Shown piece after piece: positions 5,199 to 7,780 of a stretch of DNA of 7,780 nt; position 1 is the stretch's first letter; every line of letters starts with the position of its first letter. The notes under the pieces were generated by a model. It was not told the DNA's origin and searched no databases. It saw only the letters and a list, made by a program, of their open reading frames with translations. Where the stretch lies: contig JAITQV010000081.1 in the NCBI GenBank assembly GCA_031288765.1, positions 1 to 7,780 of the forward strand, read 5' to 3'. Made by a program: the position numbers and the translations under genes. Origin of the DNA: Planctomycetaceae bacterium. Lineage in GTDB: Bacteria; Planctomycetota; Planctomycetia; Pirellulales; Thermoguttaceae.

Positions 5199-6137
5199 AT
5201 GATGAAACGACGTGATTTTCTTGGAATTGCGGCACTCGGTGCCGGAACTCTGACATTAGGAACGATTTCCGCTCAGGAAACACCAAAACAGGAAACATCA
5301 AAACAGGGAACTACGGAACAGAAAAAACCAAACAACGATCCCAATGTTTGGATACAACTGACCAAAGATGTTCGATGTTCCCGTATCGGTTTTGGAACAG
5401 GAATGCGCGGCAGTCAACGAACTTCCGATTTGACGCGAATGGGTTGGACGCAAGGAATCGAATTGCTCCAATTTGCCTATGATCAGGGAGTTCGGTTTTT
5501 TGACTGTGCCGATCTTTACGGAACACATTTTGTTGTTGCCGAAGCAATGAAAGGCAAACCGCGCGATAGTTATGTTCTCGGAACAAAGCTTTGGCTGTTG
5601 CCCGGCGGTATTCCCGAAAAGGAACGGCTTAGTCCCGAAGAAACTATTCCGCGCTTTTTACGGGAATTTAAAACGGATTATATTGATATTGTCCAGATTC
5701 ACTGTATGACGGATAAAAACTGGACGGCAAAAAACGAAGAAGCAATGGCGAGTTTGGAGCGACTCAAAGAAAAAGGATTGATTCGTGCGCACGGAGTCAG
5801 TACACATTCCAACGCCGCTGTTGAACACGCCGCTCAAACTCCGTGGTGTGACGTTATTCATGTCCGAGTCAATAGCGAAGGAATGAATATGGACGGTCCC
5901 AAAGATAATCCCGCACAACGTGTAGAGGAAAGTGTGCGGGCAATTCAGTCCGCTCACAACGCCGGAAAAGGAATTATCGCTATGAAAGTTCTCGGCGAAG
6001 GAAAAATGTCCAATAATTACGAATTACGGAAAAAATCAACGAATTTCGTTAAAAATCTGGATTGTGTGGACGTGTTGATTGTCGGATTCACCGAAAAACA
6101 ACATATCACCGAATTTGTTGATTTAGTGAAAGGTTGA
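5199..6137 (+). CDS. Tat-exported aldo/keto reductase
   Basis: NAD(P)H-dependent oxidoreductase of the aldo/keto reductase (AKR) superfamily, substrate unknown. The protein has 312 residues. Residues 1-25 are a twin-arginine signal (KRRDFLG, then a hydrophobic IAALGAGTLTL run and a likely cut near SAQ), so export to the periplasm in folded form is expected. Residues about 26-46 form a hydrophilic linker of 5-residue repeats (QETPK, QETSK, QGTTE, QKKPN). The AKR barrel follows, with all four catalytic residues: D102, Y107 (in DLYG), K130 (GTK) and H168 (QIHCM). GVSTHSN (199-205) and the cofactor-side VGFTEKQH (295-302) are also family-typical. There is no C-terminal ferredoxin domain of the kind found in some relatives. 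Two adjacent ATGs (5199 and 5202) could start it, with no Shine-Dalgarno motif. It is transcribed away from leuC across a 193-base gap. Tat-signal AKRs of this type are common in planctomycetes, which is the main hint to the host. Confidence 0.93.
   Translation: MMKRRDFLGIAALGAGTLTLGTISAQETPKQETSKQGTTEQKKPNNDPNVWIQLTKDVRCSRIGFGTGMRGSQRTSDLTRMGWTQGIELLQFAYDQGVRFFDCADLYGTHFVVAEAMKGKPRDSYVLGTKLWLLPGGIPEKERLSPEETIPRFLREFKTDYIDIVQIHCMTDKNWTAKNEEAMASLERLKEKGLIRAHGVSTHSNAAVEHAAQTPWCDVIHVRVNSEGMNMDGPKDNPAQRVEESVRAIQSAHNAGKGIIAMKVLGEGKMSNNYELRKKSTNFVKNLDCVDVLIVGFTEKQHITEFVDLVKG
5274..5333 (+). repeat. In-frame 15-bp tandem repeats coding the post-signal linker
   Basis: CAGGAAACACCAAAA (5274-5288) and CAGGAAACATCAAAA (5289-5303) differ by one base. 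Two more degenerate 15-base units follow (5304-5318 and 5319-5333). Each unit codes five residues starting with Gln, so copy-number change would lengthen or shorten the linker between the Tat signal and the barrel without a frameshift. Confidence 0.75.
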
Positions 6138-6163
6138 AAGTTCCGTCTGTAATTTGAAAGCAA

Positions 6164-6198
6164 ACCGTACAATTAAATAAAACAATAAATTGTACGGT
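6164..6198. terminator. Perfect 11-bp inverted repeat after the aldo/keto reductase
   Basis: ACCGTACAATT (6164-6174) and AATTGTACGGT (6188-6198) are exact reverse complements with a 13-base loop, starting 27 bases past the stop codon. On the plus strand an A-rich tail follows rather than T residues, so it is not a textbook intrinsic terminator. It may protect the transcript 3' end, or act as a protein site. Confidence 0.4.
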
Positions 6199-6213
6199 AA
6201 AATATAAATAAAA

Positions 6214-6306
6214 ATGAAGAGAGAAAATTTCATATTACGAATTTTCTCTCTCTGTGTTGTTTTTACGTTTATTTCGTTGACGGAAATCTGTTTGTGTGAT
6301 ACTTAA
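6214..6306 (+). CDS. Doubtful 30-residue hydrophobic reading frame
   Basis: ATG at 6214 to TAA at 6304-6306 codes a peptide beginning MKRENFILRIF and continuing through a hydrophobic core, SLCVVFTFISL, to a short Cys-containing tail (EICLCDT). It looks like a signal peptide or single membrane span with nothing after it. There is no Shine-Dalgarno motif, and the first half lies inside a strong inverted repeat, which would itself dictate the sequence. It could be a chance frame, a remnant of a secreted-protein gene, or a genuine small membrane peptide. I cannot distinguish these. Confidence 0.15.
   Translation: MKRENFILRIFSLCVVFTFISLTEICLCDT
6218..6251 (+). terminator. Perfect 12-bp inverted repeat followed by a T-rich run
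   Basis: AGAGAGAAAATT (6218-6229) and AATTTTCTCTCT (6240-6251) are exact reverse complements with a 10-base loop. On the plus strand CTGTGTTGTTTTT follows directly. This is the better of the two candidate terminators for the aldo/keto reductase. The stem is only moderately GC-rich, so termination strength is uncertain. Confidence 0.5.
6277..6303 (+). promoter_or_regulatory. Candidate promoter of the AAA-ATPase-like gene
   Basis: TTGACG (6277-6282) is followed after 15 bases by GATACT (6298-6303), which has a TG one base upstream (6295-6296) as in extended -10 promoters. The spacing is short for a standard promoter. Transcription would begin near 6310, leaving a leader of only about a dozen bases before the ATG at 6323, consistent with the missing Shine-Dalgarno motif. 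Confidence 0.3.
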
Positions 6307-6322
6307 ACCCAATTATTATTTT

Positions 6323-7780
6323 ATGAACGCAAAAAAAATCAAACAATTACCATACGGCAATGCTGATTTCAAAAGAATCAGAATAGACAATTACGTTTAT
6401 ATTGACAAGACTCGGTTCATTGAGTTGCTGGAAGAAGAGGGTAATTTGTCACAGATATTGATTCGTCCGCGCCGTTTCGGTAAGAGTTTATTTCTTTCCA
6501 CTCTCTCGTATTATTACGATGCCAATTATGCGAATGAATTTGAACAATTATTCGGCGATTTATATATTGGTCGCAATCCAACGCCGCGGAAAAACAGTTA
6601 TGCGGTAATGGCATTTAATTTTTCCGGTATTGATACGACGAGTGCGGAGAATTTTCGGAACTCTTTTGTTGAAAGTATCTATTTCACCGTCCGGCAATTT
6701 TTACATCGTCACAAAAATATCTTTCCCAAAGCCGAACAGTTTATTGAACAAATTAATAAAGAAAAAAACACGCAATTAATTTTGAATACTGCTTTTGGTG
6801 CGGCAGACGAAGCAGGTATCAAGATTTTTGTAATTATTGACGAGTATGATCATTTTGCCAATGATCTTATTGCGATGGGAACGGTATTGGGTGAAGATTT
6901 TTACAAGAAAGTAATTACAGCCAACGGTTTGGTTCGTGATTTTTATGAGAAGCTCAAAATTGCAACGGATAACGGCATTGTTGATCGCACTTTTATCACG
7001 GGTATTTCTCCAATCATGCTTGAAGATTTGACGAGCGGTTATAATATTGTGACGAACTATTCTCTCAAGTTACGGTACAACGAAATGTTGGGTTTTACAC
7101 GTGAAGAGGTGAATTTGTTGATGGATACGGTGGGAATTGATTCGGAACGGATTAGTGTTGACATGGAATATTATTACAACGGTTATTTGTTTAACGGCGA
7201 AGCGGTCAACAAAGTTTACAATCCGTCAATGATACTTTATTTTTTTGAACAGATATTGGAGACCAACAAACTTCCGGCAAATCTTATTGATCCGAATTTG
7301 AGTATTGATCCGCAACGTTTAAGGCGTCTTATTAAAAATGAAAGCAACCGCGATATTTTGATTCAAATAATTAAAGAGGGCGGTATTGTTTCGGGAGTAT
7401 TGGAAAAATTTTCAATCGATCATTTGAGTGACAACAATCATTTTGTATCGTTATTATTTTACATGGGATTGCTTACAATTAAGGAATCTTATTTAGGCGA
7501 ATTACGATTGGTGATTCCCAATTATTCTATTCAAACGACATTTTGGTCTTATCTTCGTGTACTTGTGCAAGACCATTCACCGGAGATAATGTTAAATCTA
7601 TATGAATTGACGGAATCAATTCGTACTATGGCAATGAAGGGCAATATTCATGATTTTATTAATTATGTTTCTCAAAATGCGTTTAGCAAATTATCGGATT
7701 ATGACCTTCAATGTTTTGATGAGAAATATATTAAAGTTTTATTGCTTGCTTATTTGCTTTTGAATAACATTTATATTCCG
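6323..7780 (+). CDS. AAA-ATPase-like / PD-(D/E)XK nuclease family protein, 3' end cut by window
   Basis: The reading frame is open from the ATG at 6323 to the window end (486 codons, no stop). It matches the AAA-ATPase-like family (PF09820), which is usually joined to a C-terminal PD-(D/E)XK nuclease domain (PF08011, formerly DUF1703). Visible signatures are the N-terminal LPYGNADFKRIR (9-20) and YVYIDKTRFI (24-33); the P-loop RPRRFGKS (48-55); Walker B FVIIDEYD (169-176); the sensor-like TGISPIMLEDLTSGYNI (226-242); LGFTREEV (256-263); and YYNGYLF (284-290) with VYNPSMILYFF (298-308). Family members are typically about 520-560 residues, so only the final nuclease core should be missing, by truncation at the window edge and not by mutation. 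Its cellular role is not established; members are often multi-copy in gut bacteria. Base composition by eye is clearly more AT-rich than leuC or lutB, hinting at transfer. The start fits the family N-terminus; there is no Shine-Dalgarno motif. Confidence 0.93.
   Translation, partial: MNAKKIKQLPYGNADFKRIRIDNYVYIDKTRFIELLEEEGNLSQILIRPRRFGKSLFLSTLSYYYDANYANEFEQLFGDLYIGRNPTPRKNSYAVMAFNFSGIDTTSAENFRNSFVESIYFTVRQFLHRHKNIFPKAEQFIEQINKEKNTQLILNTAFGAADEAGIKIFVIIDEYDHFANDLIAMGTVLGEDFYKKVITANGLVRDFYEKLKIATDNGIVDRTFITGISPIMLEDLTSGYNIVTNYSLKLRYNEMLGFTREEVNLLMDTVGIDSERISVDMEYYYNGYLFNGEAVNKVYNPSMILYFFEQILETNKLPANLIDPNLSIDPQRLRRLIKNESNRDILIQIIKEGGIVSGVLEKFSIDHLSDNNHFVSLLFYMGLLTIKESYLGELRLVIPNYSIQTTFWSYLRVLVQDHSPEIMLNLYELTESIRTMAMKGNIHDFINYVSQNAFSKLSDYDLQCFDEKYIKVLLLAYLLLNNIYIP

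Noticed and set aside
1..7780. CRISPR array, tRNA or rRNA genes, transposase genes
   Set aside because: No regularly spaced direct repeats of CRISPR size, no cloverleaf or conserved rRNA segment, and no transposase or integrase motif were seen on either strand.

Overview
The window carries five protein-coding genes. Three lie on the minus strand on the left, and two lie on the plus strand on the right, the last of them cut by the window end. The likely source is a Planctomycetota-like or other gut- or sediment-type Gram-negative bacterium. This is inferred from a Tat-exported aldo/keto reductase of the kind common in planctomycetes, the lack of any clear Shine-Dalgarno motif before all five starts, generous intergenic spaces, and the AAA-ATPase-like/PD-(D/E)XK family at the right end. 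No rRNA or other phylogenetic marker is present, so the phylum is tentative.

Layout: positions 1-248 hold only repeats, namely an 11-bp inverted repeat at the window edge and a GC-rich double-hairpin element that looks like a dispersed REP-type sequence. Positions 249-1658 (minus) encode a sigma-54-dependent NtrC-type response regulator with a good housekeeping-type promoter of its own at about 1742-1769. Positions 1884-3275 (minus) encode a LutB-type iron-sulfur lactate-oxidation subunit without LutA or LutC. Positions 3276-3595 are gene-free and hold a 17-bp palindrome, two small hairpins and period-7 repeat tracts. Positions 3596-5005 (minus) encode LeuC, the large subunit of 3-isopropylmalate dehydratase, with no leuD beside it. 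Positions 5006-5198 are a divergent promoter region rich in short tandem and inverted repeats. Positions 5199-6137 (plus) encode a Tat-signal aldo/keto reductase. Positions 6138-6322 hold two strong inverted repeats and a doubtful 30-codon reading frame. From 6323 to the end (plus) runs a 3'-truncated AAA-ATPase-like/PD-(D/E)XK gene, visibly more AT-rich than the rest.

The genes do not form one evident pathway. LeuC (leucine synthesis), LutB (lactate oxidation) and the regulator share a strand but are separated by 225-320 bp with promoter-like or repeat sequence between them, so they are probably separate transcription units. The regulator has no sensor kinase partner in the window. I see no clear undescribed multi-gene system. 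The most unusual signals are non-coding: degenerate 7-bp tandem repeats that abut the stop codons of lutB and leuC (with a related 10-mer over the aldo/keto reductase stop), the palindromes in the two promoter-bearing gaps, and the in-frame 15-bp repeats that build the linker after the Tat signal.
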